This document shows positions 41,805 to 50,313 of a DNA stretch of 64,000 nt, piece after piece (position 1 is the stretch's first letter; each line of letters starts with the position of its first letter). The position numbers and the translations under genes were made by a program. The notes under the pieces are model-generated. The model was not told where the DNA came from. It saw nothing but the letters and a program-made list of their open reading frames with translations, and ran no database searches. This DNA is from Streptomyces sp. CC0208 (lineage in GTDB: Bacteria; Actinomycetota; Actinomycetes; Streptomycetales; Streptomycetaceae): positions 6,944,001-7,008,000 of the forward strand of contig NZ_CP031969.1 in NCBI RefSeq assembly GCF_003443735.1, in the 5' to 3' direction.

Positions 41805-42175
41805 GTCCGTGACCTGGGCTGATAGCTAAGTCACCTTTTCGTAAAGGCGATACGTCAACAAGGCGCGTCAACGAGGCACATGCGGCCGGACCTTGCCCCA
41901 CAAGGTCCGGCCGGATGTGTGTATGGTCACTTTGCGACTCTCGGTCAACTCGCGTCGAACGTAACCCTTGAACCGATTCGTACACCGGCGAAACCTGCCG
42001 TGCGACTGCCGTACGCCCTTGACAGCGGGATGTTTCATTGCCGACACATCCTGCCGGGTCCGGCGGATTGTGTTGCTGTGAACACCCGACACGCCATAGA
42101 GTCGCCAACCGTCGGCACGGTGCCACGCTGACCTTGTCTAGAAGTTTCCTGGTCACCAAGGAGGTAAGACGACTT
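41805..42175. other. Intergenic region between ald and parA
   Basis: 371 bases without a recognised gene. The first part holds the ald terminator (41883-41913). The second holds a TTGACA box at 42019-42024 that lacks a convincing -10 at the right distance, and an AAGGAGGT ribosome-binding site for parA at 42158-42165. Confidence 0.5.
41883..41913 (+). terminator. Hairpin terminator after ald
   Basis: CGGCCGGACCTTG and CAAGGTCCGGCCG form a perfect 13-bp stem with a 5-base CCCCA loop, 78 bases after the ald stop. No T-run. Confidence 0.75.
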
Positions 42176-43345
42176 GTGAATGAGTCGACATTTTCTCCCG
42201 GGGGTGGTCAACCAGGAATGCCTGCCGGGGCCCAGAGCCCCGCAGGGTTCGAGGCTGTCGGCTCCGTCGCGGTGCGCACCTTCGCAGCCCACCAGAGTCC
42301 GCAGACCGTGCGGACAGCACACCACAGCATGGATGGCCATCACGTGAACGCCATGGCCGGCGACGGAAGTGGCGCGCCCCACAACCACTTCGCCGACTAC
42401 GACGAACTGCCCGAGGGGCACTTCTACGACCCCGACGCCGAGTACGAGCCGGATCCGGAGTACGCGGCCACGCTCGCGCCCGACGCGGCCCGTCAGCGCC
42501 GTGAGCGCGTGGGCCCGACCGGACGCCCGCTGCCGTACTTCCCGATCCCGGGCCCGCTGACCGACCACGGCCCCGCGAAGATCATCGCGATGTGCAACCA
42601 GAAGGGCGGCGTGGGCAAGACGACGTCGACCATCAACCTGGGTGCCGCGCTCGCGGAGTACGGCCGGCGCGTGCTGCTCGTGGACTTCGACCCGCAGGGC
42701 GCGCTGTCGGTGGGTCTCGGTGTCAACCCGATGGAGCTCGACCTCACCGTCTACAACCTGCTCATGGAGCGGGGCATGGCGGCCGACGAGGTCCTGCTGA
42801 AGACCGCGGTCCCCAACATGGATCTGCTGCCGAGCAATATCGACTTGTCGGCGGCGGAGGTCCAGCTGGTCTCCGAGGTCGCCCGTGAGTCGACATTGCA
42901 GCGTGCCCTGAAGCCGCTCATGGCCGACTACGACTACATCGTGATCGACTGTCAGCCCTCGCTCGGCCTGCTCACGGTCAACGCCCTGACGGCCGCGCAC
43001 AAGGTGATAGTGCCTCTGGAGTGCGAGTTCTTCGCCCTGCGCGGTGTCGCACTGCTGACGGAGACCATCGAGAAGGTCCAGGAGCGGCTCAACCCGGAGC
43101 TGGAGCTCGACGGGATCCTCGCCACGATGTACGACTCGCGCACGGTCCACAGCCGTGAGGTCCTGGCCCGTGTGGTCGAGGCGTTCGACGACCACGTCTA
43201 CCACACGGTCATCGGGCGCACGGTGCGCTTCCCGGAGACCACGGTCGCCGGTGAGCCGATCACCACGTACGCCTCCAACTCCGTCGGCGCCGCCGCCTAT
43301 CGCCAGCTCGCCAGGGAGGTGCTCGCCCGGTGTCACGCCGAGTGA
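42176..43345 (+). CDS. ParA/Soj-family ATPase with N-terminal extension
   Basis: The protein has 389 residues. The deviant Walker A KGGVGKTTSTINLGAAL starts at residue 143, preceded by IIAMCNQ. DFDPQGALSVGLG, IVIDCQPSLGLLTVNAL and VPLECEFFALRGVALL follow. The first 130 residues, rich in His, Asp and Pro, are an extension not found in Soj. It has a strong AAGGAGGT ribosome-binding site before GTG 42176. It is not the oriC-linked parA, because no parB, gidB or other origin genes are nearby. The following gene encodes a ribbon-helix-helix-like protein, and scpA/scpB come next, so a chromosome organisation role is likely. Confidence 0.92.
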   Translation: MNESTFSPGGGQPGMPAGAQSPAGFEAVGSVAVRTFAAHQSPQTVRTAHHSMDGHHVNAMAGDGSGAPHNHFADYDELPEGHFYDPDAEYEPDPEYAATLAPDAARQRRERVGPTGRPLPYFPIPGPLTDHGPAKIIAMCNQKGGVGKTTSTINLGAALAEYGRRVLLVDFDPQGALSVGLGVNPMELDLTVYNLLMERGMAADEVLLKTAVPNMDLLPSNIDLSAAEVQLVSEVARESTLQRALKPLMADYDYIVIDCQPSLGLLTVNALTAAHKVIVPLECEFFALRGVALLTETIEKVQERLNPELELDGILATMYDSRTVHSREVLARVVEAFDDHVYHTVIGRTVRFPETTVAGEPITTYASNSVGAAAYRQLAREVLARCHAE

Positions 43346-43902
43346 GTCTGCCGGGGGCCGACGAACTGTTCCGTACGACAGGGGGGATGGCGCTCCAGGC
43401 GTCCACTCCCCGGCGGGGGGCCAACGGCGAGGCCCGGGTACCGGCTCCCGCGGGGGAGCCGGACGGGGCCGAGGACGCACCGCAGTCCGTGCCCGCACAG
43501 GGCGGGGACGGCGACGGGGCCGAGCATGTGGCGGCCGACGCCGAGTCCGCGGAGGCGGGCGAGTCCCGACTCCGGGCGGCCGCCGCGGAGCGCTCCGCGC
43601 GACGTCAGGAGGCGCAGGAAGGTTCTGCCCAGGCCTCCGGCGGTGCGCAGCCGCGCGGCAAGCGCGGCCGGTCGCCCGCCCGGCGGCCCAGTGGGCGCGA
43701 GCGGCACGACGAGAAGATCACCGTGTACGTGTCGGCCGAGGAGCTCATGGATCTGGAGCACGCCCGTCTTGTGCTCCGGGGCGAGCACGGGCTGGCGGTG
43801 GACCGCGGGCGGATCGTGCGCGAGGCGGTCGCCGTGGTGCTGGCGGATCTGGAGTCCCGCGGGGACGCGAGCATTCTCGTCCGTCGGCTGCGTGGGCGCT
43901 AG
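43330..43902 (+). CDS. Protein with C-terminal ribbon-helix-helix-like domain, partner of ParA
   Basis: The protein has 190 residues. About 125 residues of disordered Gly/Ala/Glu/Arg-rich sequence precede a C-terminal segment. That segment is KITVYVSAEELMDLEHARL then GLAVDRGRIVREAVAVVLAD, which has the beta-helix-helix pattern of CopG/MetJ-type DNA-binding proteins. The gene overlaps parA by 16 bases. GTG 43330 has AGGGAGGT at 43313-43320. GTG 43342, overlapping the parA stop, is an alternative. By position it could be the DNA-binding adaptor of this ParA, as RHH proteins are in some plasmid partition systems. That is inference. Confidence 0.75.
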   Translation: MSRRVSLPGADELFRTTGGMALQASTPRRGANGEARVPAPAGEPDGAEDAPQSVPAQGGDGDGAEHVAADAESAEAGESRLRAAAAERSARRQEAQEGSAQASGGAQPRGKRGRSPARRPSGRERHDEKITVYVSAEELMDLEHARLVLRGEHGLAVDRGRIVREAVAVVLADLESRGDASILVRRLRGR

Positions 43903-43920
43903 CGGTAGCCTGCGGGGGCT

Positions 43921-45306
43921 ATGACCTCGAACGACGTTCCCCCCGGCGCCGGCGCAGCTGCCGGTCGTCGGCGTGTGCTGGGGCGGGGGCCGGGCGCTCC
44001 GCGGGTCGAGCCGGGTGCGGCTCCGGTCCCGGATGAAACCGGGATCGAGATTCCGGAGCGCGGGGCTGTGCCGGTGCGGGAGCCGGAGCCCGACGCCGAG
44101 CTGGAAGCTGGGGCTTTCCCCGGGGCTGAGGCCGTTGCGGTGCCGGAGGCGGATACCTGGCCGGAGTCCGAGGCTGTGTTGGAGCCTGGGGGCGTCCGGG
44201 CGCCTGGGGCTGTTCCTGGGGTCGAGGTCGGCCCTGTGTCTGAGGGCGTCCCTGGGGCTGGGGCTGTGCCGGAGGCGGATACCGAGCCGGAGCCTGCGGC
44301 CGAGTTGGAGCCCGTGGCCGTCCGTGGGTCCGAGAGCCTTCCTGGGGCTGAGACCGTCCCGGAGCCGGTCGCGAACACCGAAACTGTGCCGGGGCCGGGG
44401 CCGGGGCCGGGGCCGGTGCCGGGACCGCAGCCGGAATCCGAGGCTGTGCCTGGGGCTGAGGTCGGTCCTGTGGCCGGGGTTCAGGGGGAACCTGCGGCCG
44501 ACGGTGTCTTCAAAGTCCGTCTTGCCAACTTCGAGGGCCCCTTCGACCTCCTCCTCCAGCTGATCTCCAAGCACAAACTGGACGTCACCGAGGTCGCGCT
44601 CTCCAAGGTCACCGACGAGTTCATGACGTACATCCGGGCCATGGGGCCGGACTGGGACCTGGACGAGACGACCGAGTTCCTCGTCGTCGCCGCCACCCTC
44701 CTCGACCTCAAGGCGGCTCGGCTGCTGCCCGCCGCCCAGGTGGAGGACGAGGCCGACCTGGCGCTCCTGGAGGCCCGGGACCTGCTCTTCGCGCGGCTGC
44801 TCCAGTACCGCGCGTACAAGCAGATCGCCGACATCTTCAACCGGCGCCTCGACGAGGAGGCCCGGCGCTACCCCCGTACCGTCGGACTCGAACCGCACCA
44901 CGCCGACCTGCTGCCCGAGGTCGTCATCAGCATTGGGCCCGAGGGGTTCGCGAAGCTCGCCGTGAAGGCGATGCAGCCCAAGCCCAAGCCGCAGGTGTAC
45001 GTCGACCACATCCACGCGCCCCTGGTGAGCGTCCAGGAGCAGGCCGGGATCGTGGTCGCCCGGCTCCGGGAACTCGGTGAGGCCAGCTTCCGCCTGCTGG
45101 TGGAGGACGCCGACGGCACCCTGACCGTCGTGGCGCGCTTCCTGGCGCTGCTGGAGCTGTACCGGGAGAAGGCCGTGGCGCTGGACCAGGAGACCGCGCT
45201 CGGGGAGCTGGTCGTGCGGTGGACCGGCGGTGCGGGGGAGGCCGAGCCGATGGTGACCGACGAGTTCGACCGACCGCCCGAGCCGCCCAAGGAGGACAAG
45301 GCGTGA
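43921..45306 (+). CDS. scpA: Segregation and condensation protein A, with long repetitive N-terminus
   Basis: The protein has 461 residues. The ScpA kleisin part begins near residue 194 (VFKVRLANFEGPFDLLLQLI, HKLDVTEVALSKVTDEFM, LVVAATLLDLKAARLLP) and ends in the winged helix that binds SMC. Normal ScpA has about 250-270 residues. The first 190 residues here are an acidic Pro/Glu/Gly/Val tract built from repeated PGAE, VPE and EPE units plus GPGPGPGPVPG. ScpA links ScpB to the SMC condensin. The stop overlaps scpB as GTGA. Confidence 0.95.
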   Translation: MTSNDVPPGAGAAAGRRRVLGRGPGAPRVEPGAAPVPDETGIEIPERGAVPVREPEPDAELEAGAFPGAEAVAVPEADTWPESEAVLEPGGVRAPGAVPGVEVGPVSEGVPGAGAVPEADTEPEPAAELEPVAVRGSESLPGAETVPEPVANTETVPGPGPGPGPVPGPQPESEAVPGAEVGPVAGVQGEPAADGVFKVRLANFEGPFDLLLQLISKHKLDVTEVALSKVTDEFMTYIRAMGPDWDLDETTEFLVVAATLLDLKAARLLPAAQVEDEADLALLEARDLLFARLLQYRAYKQIADIFNRRLDEEARRYPRTVGLEPHHADLLPEVVISIGPEGFAKLAVKAMQPKPKPQVYVDHIHAPLVSVQEQAGIVVARLRELGEASFRLLVEDADGTLTVVARFLALLELYREKAVALDQETALGELVVRWTGGAGEAEPMVTDEFDRPPEPPKEDKA

Positions 45307-45947
45307 GCGAGGAGACCACCGAAGCCCCGGCGGGACCGCCGGGCGTCGCCGACCTCGATCTGAAGCCGGCCCTGGAGGCCGTCCTGATGGTCGTGGACGA
45401 GCCCGCGACCGAGGAGCACCTGTCGAAGATCCTGGAGCGGCCGAAGCGGCAGATCACCAGGGCGCTGCGCGAGCTGGCGGGGGAGTACGCCGCTCAGGGG
45501 CGCGGTTTCGAGCTGCGGCACGTCGCGAACGGCTGGCGGTTCTACACCCGGGCCGCGTACGCCCCCGCCGTGGAGCGGTTCGTCCTGGACGGTCAGCAGG
45601 CCCGGCTCACCCAGGCGGCGCTGGAGACGCTGGCGGTGGTCGCCTACCGTCAGCCGGTCAGCCGCAGCCGGGTCTCCGCGGTGCGCGGAGTGAACTGTGA
45701 CGGTGTGATGCGCACCCTTCTCCAGCGGGGCCTGGTGGCGGAGGCGGGCACGGAACCCGAAACAGGTGCGATCCTGTACGTGACGACGAACTACTTCCTG
45801 GAGCGGATGGGCCTGCGCGGTCTGGACGAGCTCCCGGAACTCGCGCCCTTCCTCCCGGAGGCGGAGGCGATCGAGGCCGAGACCCAGGAAGCCGTACCGT
45901 CGTTCGATCCGGACGCCCCGGATTCCGAGGACACAGACGACAACTAG
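45303..45947 (+). CDS. scpB: Segregation and condensation protein B
   Basis: The protein has 214 residues with two winged-helix domains: LKPALEAVLMVVDEPATEEH, GFELRHVANGWRFYTRA, LTQAALETLAVVAYRQPVSR and VRGVNCDGVMRTLLQRGLV. ScpB dimers regulate the SMC-ScpA ring. It starts with GTG coupled to scpA and has an acidic C-terminal tail. rluB follows after 11 bases. Confidence 0.96.
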   Translation: MSEETTEAPAGPPGVADLDLKPALEAVLMVVDEPATEEHLSKILERPKRQITRALRELAGEYAAQGRGFELRHVANGWRFYTRAAYAPAVERFVLDGQQARLTQAALETLAVVAYRQPVSRSRVSAVRGVNCDGVMRTLLQRGLVAEAGTEPETGAILYVTTNYFLERMGLRGLDELPELAPFLPEAEAIEAETQEAVPSFDPDAPDSEDTDDN

Positions 45948-45958
45948 ACGGAAACTTG

Positions 45959-47101
45959 ATGCGAAGCAGCAGCGGCAGGAACAGCAGCGGAAACAACGGC
46001 GGGAGCCGTGGTGGCAACAGCGGCGGCCGCGGCGGCAGCAGCGGTGGTCGCGGCGGGAGCACCGGTGGTCGCGGTAACTACCGCGGCGCCGGCAACGACC
46101 GCGACGACAAGCAGGGCGGCCGGCCGAAGAAGCCCCGCCCCGAGGAGCGCCGCTACGACGTGGGTCCCGGCGGCACCCACGAGGGGCCGAAGTCCGGGCG
46201 CGGTGCCTCCGCGCGCGGTGGCGCCAAGGGCGGCCCCAAGCAGGGCCAGGGAACCGGACGCGGCCGTTCGGTGCCGGCGACCTCCCGTGAGTACGAGGCG
46301 CGGGCCGAGGAGCGCAACCGGGAGCGGTACGCGGGCAAGAAGGACGTGAAGCCGCCGAAGACCTTCCCGGGCGCCGAGCAGGAGGGCGAGCGGCTGCAGA
46401 AGATCCTCGCCCGCGCGGGCTACGGCTCGCGGCGGTCCTGCGAGGAGCTCATCGAGCAGGCCCGGGTCGAGGTCAACGGCGAGATCGTGCTGGAGCAGGG
46501 CAAGCGGGTCGACCCGGAGCGGGACGAGGTCAAGGTCGACGGCCTGACGGTGGCGACGCAGTCGTACCAGTTCTTCTCGCTGAACAAGCCCGCCGGCGTG
46601 GTCTCGACGATGGAGGACAACGAGGGCCGGCAGTGCCTCGGCGACTACGTCACCAACCGTGAGACGCGGCTCTTCCACGTGGGGCGGCTCGACACCGAGA
46701 CCGAGGGTGTGATCCTGCTCACCAACCACGGGGAGCTGGCCCACCGGCTGACCCATCCCAGGTACGGCGTGAAGAAGGTCTACCTCGCGCACATCGTGGG
46801 CCCGATCCCGCGGGACCTGGGCAAGCAGCTCAAGGACGGCATCCAGCTGGAGGACGGGTACGCGAAGGCGGACCACTTCCGGGTCGTCGAGCAGACCGGC
46901 AAGAACTACCTCGTCGAGGTCACCCTCCACGAGGGGCGCAAGCACATCGTCCGCCGGATGCTCGCCGAGGCGGGCTTCCCGGTCGACAAGCTGGTGCGGG
47001 TCGCCTTCGGGCCCATCACCCTGGGCGACCAGAAGTCGGGCTGGCTGCGGCGGCTGTCCAACACCGAGGTCGGCATGCTGATGAAGGAAGTCGACCTGTA
47101 G
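45959..47101 (+). CDS. rluB: 23S rRNA pseudouridine synthase RluB family, with Gly/Arg/Ser-rich N-terminus
   Basis: The protein has 380 residues. The first 130 are a low-complexity Gly/Ser/Arg/Asn tract (GGSRGGNSGGRGG and similar), then an S4 domain (LQKILARAGYGSRRSCEELI). The RsuA/RluB catalytic core follows, with Asp245 in HVGRLDTETEGVILLTN, and KKVYLAHIVGPIP. It modifies U2605-region bases in 23S by family analogy. ATG 45959 is used, with a TTG one codon earlier. It is the last gene of the parA-scpAB-rluB unit. Confidence 0.94.
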   Translation: MRSSSGRNSSGNNGGSRGGNSGGRGGSSGGRGGSTGGRGNYRGAGNDRDDKQGGRPKKPRPEERRYDVGPGGTHEGPKSGRGASARGGAKGGPKQGQGTGRGRSVPATSREYEARAEERNRERYAGKKDVKPPKTFPGAEQEGERLQKILARAGYGSRRSCEELIEQARVEVNGEIVLEQGKRVDPERDEVKVDGLTVATQSYQFFSLNKPAGVVSTMEDNEGRQCLGDYVTNRETRLFHVGRLDTETEGVILLTNHGELAHRLTHPRYGVKKVYLAHIVGPIPRDLGKQLKDGIQLEDGYAKADHFRVVEQTGKNYLVEVTLHEGRKHIVRRMLAEAGFPVDKLVRVAFGPITLGDQKSGWLRRLSNTEVGMLMKEVDL

Positions 47102-47119
47102 TCCCTCCACGCGTGTGTG

Positions 47120-47160
47120 CGGCCGGTTCCGGAATCCTCCGGGGCCGGCCGATGCGTTTT
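47120..47160 (+). terminator. Hairpin terminator after rluB
   Basis: CGGCCGG-TT-CCGGA and TCCGG-GG-CCGGCCG form a two-part stem at 47120-47151, followed by ATGCGTTTT. It is 19 bases after the rluB stop. Confidence 0.7.
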
Positions 47161-47383
47161 CGCCCTGCCCCTGGTCTGTATCCATGACGGAGGGAGTGGG
47201 GATGGAAGCCAGGAGCGGAAACCTTGGCGGGACGTGTTCGGCAGCGCTGGAGGGCCGCGTGCGGCCTTCGCGGCCTGTCGGGCTCCCCGGGGTCCAGGAG
47301 GTGCCTGTGAGGTCGCTGACGGGCGGCTGCAGCGGTCCGGCGGGGGCATGCCTGGTGACGGCAGGCTGGGCGGAGGTGCCGTC

Positions 47384-47917
47384 ATGAGCGCGGGGGAGTT
47401 GCTGGAGCGCTCGCTCGCCTACGCGCTGGGCAGCGTGGCGGGGGCGCAGCGCGTGGGTCTCGGCACGGGCACACCGTGCCCCGAGTGGGATCTGGGGGAG
47501 CTGCTGGAGCATCTCGACGACTCGCTGGACGCGCTGTACGAAGGGCTGAGCGGGGCGCGGATCGGGCTGCTCCCGCACGCCGACCGGGTCTGCGGCTTCC
47601 GCACCCGCGCGTGTGCCGTGCTCGGCGCCTGGGCCGCCGGGCCGCCCGAGGAGGTGCTGGTGGGTGAACGCCCGCTGGACGTGCGGGTGATGGCCGCCGT
47701 CGGCGCCGTCGAGATCGCCGTGCACGGATGGGACGTGGCCCGGTCCTGTGGTCGGCCGCGGCCCGTTCCCGAGGGCCTCGCGGTCGAACTCCTGTCCGTC
47801 GCCCGGTGCGTGGTGGGGGAGGAGGACCGGGGTGTGCGGTTCGGCGCACCGGTCGCCGCACCGTCCGGCGCACCTGCCGGGACACGGCTCCTCGCCTTCC
47901 TCGGACGGCGCTCCTAG
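47384..47917 (+). CDS. Maleylpyruvate isomerase/DinB-like (TIGR03086-type) protein
   Basis: The protein has 177 residues. The pattern of the mycothiol-dependent isomerase/DinB four-helix bundle is visible: LLERSLAYALGSVAG, TPCPEWDLGELLEHLDDSLD (TPCxxWxxxxLxxH-like), and EIAVHGWDVARSCG with the metal-site His. Members transfer or isomerise thiol-linked small molecules, or are DinB-like with unknown activity. ATG 47384 follows GGAGGTG. The 280 bases before it, apart from the rluB terminator, show nothing else. Confidence 0.82.
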   Translation: MSAGELLERSLAYALGSVAGAQRVGLGTGTPCPEWDLGELLEHLDDSLDALYEGLSGARIGLLPHADRVCGFRTRACAVLGAWAAGPPEEVLVGERPLDVRVMAAVGAVEIAVHGWDVARSCGRPRPVPEGLAVELLSVARCVVGEEDRGVRFGAPVAAPSGAPAGTRLLAFLGRRS

Positions 47918-47945
47918 GGCCTTGTCGAACACCCCCGCCCCCTTT

Positions 47946-47978
47946 ATAGTCGTGATGACTATTAGTCATGCTGACCAT
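47946..47978 (+). promoter_or_regulatory. 33-bp symmetric operator before the NrtR-like gene
   Basis: The inner palindrome ATGACTA-T-TAGTCAT (47955-47969) is flanked at equal 3-base distance by the outer arms ATAGTC (47946-47951) and GACCAT (47973-47978, one mismatch). The centre of symmetry is 47962. It ends 11 bases before the GTG start and is probably the autoregulatory NrtR site. Confidence 0.75.
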
Positions 47979-47989
47979 AAAGGGGGCGA

Positions 47990-48712
47990 GTGCGTGTGGA
48001 CTACGACAAGTACGCCCACGAACCCTTCGCCGTCACCGTCGACCTCGCCGTCCTCACCGTCGCCGAAGGCGCCCTGCACGCGCTGCTCGTGGAGCGGGGC
48101 CAGGAGCCGTACGCCGGACACTGGGCGCTGCCCGGGGGGTTCGTGCACCCGGACGAGTCCGCCGAGACGGCGGCCCGGCGCGAACTCGCCGAGGAGACCG
48201 GCCTGTCGGACCTCTCCGGGCTGCATCTGGAGCAGTTGCGGACCTACAGCGAGCCCGACCGCGACCCCCGGATGCGGGTCGTCTCCGTCGCGTTCGCCGC
48301 ACTGCTGCCCGACCCTCCCGAGCCGCACGGCGGCAGCGACGCGGCCGAGGCCCGCTGGGTGCCGTACGACAAGGCGGGACCGCTCGCCTTCGACCACGAC
48401 CGCATCCTGGCCGACGCCCACGAACGCGTCGGCGCCAAGCTCGAGTACACCTGCCTCGCCACCGCCTTCTGCCCGCCCGAGTTCACTCTCGGCGAGCTCC
48501 AGCAGGTGTACGAGACCGTGTGGGGCACCGCCCTGGACCGGCCCAACTTCCGCCGCAAGGTGCTCACCACGCCCGGCTTCGTCGAGGCCGTCCCCGGCGC
48601 CGCGCGGCTGACCGGCGGCCGCGGCAAACCGGCGGCGCTCTACCGCGCGGGACCGGCCGCCACCCTGCGCCCCCCTCTCCTTCGACCGTCCCCGGAAGGA
48701 CGCCCCGCATGA
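47990..48712 (+). CDS. nrtR: NrtR-like Nudix-domain transcriptional regulator
   Basis: The protein has 240 residues. The N-terminal Nudix domain holds an intact box, GGFVHPDESAETAARRELAE then ETGL (residues about 51-74). The C-terminal winged helix (FTLGELQQVYETVWGTALDR, NFRRKVL) is the DNA-binding part of the NrtR family. NrtR regulators repress NAD biosynthesis or salvage genes and release DNA on ADP-ribose binding. The start is GTG 47990. It overlaps the ADP-ribosylglycohydrolase gene (ATGA). A role in sensing ADP-ribose fits the enzyme that generates it. In many NrtR proteins the Nudix box is degraded; here it is complete, so hydrolysis may persist. Confidence 0.88.
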   Translation: MRVDYDKYAHEPFAVTVDLAVLTVAEGALHALLVERGQEPYAGHWALPGGFVHPDESAETAARRELAEETGLSDLSGLHLEQLRTYSEPDRDPRMRVVSVAFAALLPDPPEPHGGSDAAEARWVPYDKAGPLAFDHDRILADAHERVGAKLEYTCLATAFCPPEFTLGELQQVYETVWGTALDRPNFRRKVLTTPGFVEAVPGAARLTGGRGKPAALYRAGPAATLRPPLLRPSPEGRPA

Positions 48713-49728
48713 CCATGATCGTGACCAAACGCGCCGCCACCGGCACCCTCGTCGGCCTCGCCCTCGGGGACGCCCTCGGCTTCCCGACCGAGTTCAACGA
48801 CGTGCGGTCGATCCTCGTCAAGTGCGGGCCGTGGCGGGAGATGGAGCTGAGCACGCCGGCCGTCGTCAGCGACGACACACAGATGACGCTGGCGGTGGGC
48901 AGGGGGCTGCGTACAGCGATGGACCGGGGGGTTCTCGGGCCCAAGCGCCTGGAGCGGCCCCTACGGGAGGAGTTCGTCGACTGGTATCAGTCGCCGGAGA
49001 ACAACCGAGCGCCGGGAAACACGTGTCTGCGGGCATGCCACCTGCTCAAGAATGAGCAACTGCCCTGGCAGGACGCCAGCCAGATCAACTCCAAGGGCTG
49101 CGGCGCCAACATGCGCGTCGCCCCCGTCGGACTCGTCCCCGGACTCAGCGACGAACAGCGCGCGGGCGCCGCCCAGTTGCAGGCCGCGCTCACCCATGGC
49201 CACCCGACGGGGCTCGCCGCCTCCGATCTCACCGCACGAGCCGTACGGCTGCTCGCACTGGGCACCGCGCCGGGCGAGCTGGTGGGGCTGCTGCGGTCGT
49301 ACGCGTTGGTGAACCGGGGCCAGTACCACGAGCGTTGGCTCGGCGACCTGTGGACGCGGAGCCAGGACCCGACGTCCGGGCAGTTCATCGCGCGCGGCTG
49401 GGACGAGTGCCTGGCGGTCCTCGACCGGCTCGACGACGCCGTGCGCAACGCCTCGCCGGAGGAGGACCCGTGCCTGGCCACCGGAGCGGGCTGGATCGCC
49501 GAAGAGGCCCTGGCCACCGGGCTGTTGTGCTTCCTGCAGTTCCCGGAGGAGCCGCTGACGGCCCTGCGGCGGGCCGCGTGCAGCTCCGGCGACTCCGACT
49601 CGATCGCCTGTCTGACGGGCGCCTTCGCGGGCGCCCATCTGGGAGCGGAGGCGTGGCCGGTCGAGTGGGCCGACCGGATCGAGTACGGCAGTGAACTGGT
49701 GACGCTCGGGGCGCTCTGGGACTCCTGA
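48709..49728 (+). CDS. ADP-ribosylglycohydrolase family protein
   Basis: The protein has 339 residues of the DraG/ARH fold. GLALGDALGFPTEF is near residue 15, VVSDDTQMTLAVGRGL gives the first metal cluster, GNTCLRACHLLK and SKGCGANMRVAPVGL are central, and SGDSDSIACLTGAFAGAHLG gives the second metal cluster. It removes ADP-ribose from proteins or nucleic acids. It is coupled by a 4-base overlap to the NrtR-like regulator, so the product ADP-ribose may induce its own operon. Confidence 0.93.
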   Translation: MTMIVTKRAATGTLVGLALGDALGFPTEFNDVRSILVKCGPWREMELSTPAVVSDDTQMTLAVGRGLRTAMDRGVLGPKRLERPLREEFVDWYQSPENNRAPGNTCLRACHLLKNEQLPWQDASQINSKGCGANMRVAPVGLVPGLSDEQRAGAAQLQAALTHGHPTGLAASDLTARAVRLLALGTAPGELVGLLRSYALVNRGQYHERWLGDLWTRSQDPTSGQFIARGWDECLAVLDRLDDAVRNASPEEDPCLATGAGWIAEEALATGLLCFLQFPEEPLTALRRAACSSGDSDSIACLTGAFAGAHLGAEAWPVEWADRIEYGSELVTLGALWDS

Positions 49729-49763
49729 GGCCTCAGCCGGTGCGCCGGGCAAGCCGGCGCGGG

Positions 49764-50264
49764 CTACTGCCGGAGTGCCAGATCGCGCTGGTACCAGGTG
49801 CCCGGCTTGCCGCCGAGCTCTGCCGGATCGGCCGGGCCGACCGCGACGAACCCGGCCTTGACCAGCACCTTCCGGGACGCGACGTTCTCGTGGGCGGTGG
49901 CCGCCCGCAGGGTGTGCAGCCCGTACCGCTTCGTCGCCAGCTCGCACAGTTCCAGAACGGTCGCGGTCGCCGTGCCGCGGCCGGCCACGTGCCGTGCGAC
50001 CCGGTAGCCGAGTACGGCGGTGCCGTCCTCGAGGTCGTACAGATTGAACCGGCCCAGAATCGAGCCGTCCTCGGCGACCAGCACGTGGAAAACGCAGATG
50101 CCGGCCTCCTGCTCGGCCAGCAGGGCGCTGAACCGGTCGGCGAACCGGTCGAAGAAGTCGTCACCGCGGTCGGGGACCGAGGCGGCGAAGTACGCGCGGT
50201 TCGCCAGCTCGAAGGCCAGGACCGCCGGGGCGTGAGCAGCACGCAACAGCTTCAGCTCGGGCAC
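49764..50264 (-). CDS. GNAT-family N-acetyltransferase
   Basis: The protein has 166 residues of RimJ/RimL type. VLVAEDGSILGRFNLYDLED and VLGYRVARHVAGRGTATATV form the acetyl-CoA site, and HENVASRKVLVKAGFVAVG is the final motif. The substrate is unknown. It starts with GTG at 50262-50264 and converges with the ADP-ribosylglycohydrolase gene. Confidence 0.9.
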   Translation of the reverse strand: MPELKLLRAAHAPAVLAFELANRAYFAASVPDRGDDFFDRFADRFSALLAEQEAGICVFHVLVAEDGSILGRFNLYDLEDGTAVLGYRVARHVAGRGTATATVLELCELATKRYGLHTLRAATAHENVASRKVLVKAGFVAVGPADPAELGGKPGTWYQRDLALRQ

Positions 50265-50313
50265 CGCCCGACTCTAACCGGACGGTGCGCCGAGGCCGCT
50301 TTCGTAAAAGGCC

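Noticed and set aside
42019..42045. TTGACA box upstream of parA as a promoter
   Set aside because: No acceptable -10 hexamer occurs 16-19 bases downstream, so it is not annotated as a promoter.
47115..47387. Open frame of 90 codons between rluB and the maleylpyruvate-isomerase-like gene
   Set aside because: It starts inside the rluB terminator, has no ribosome-binding site and no recognisable domain.
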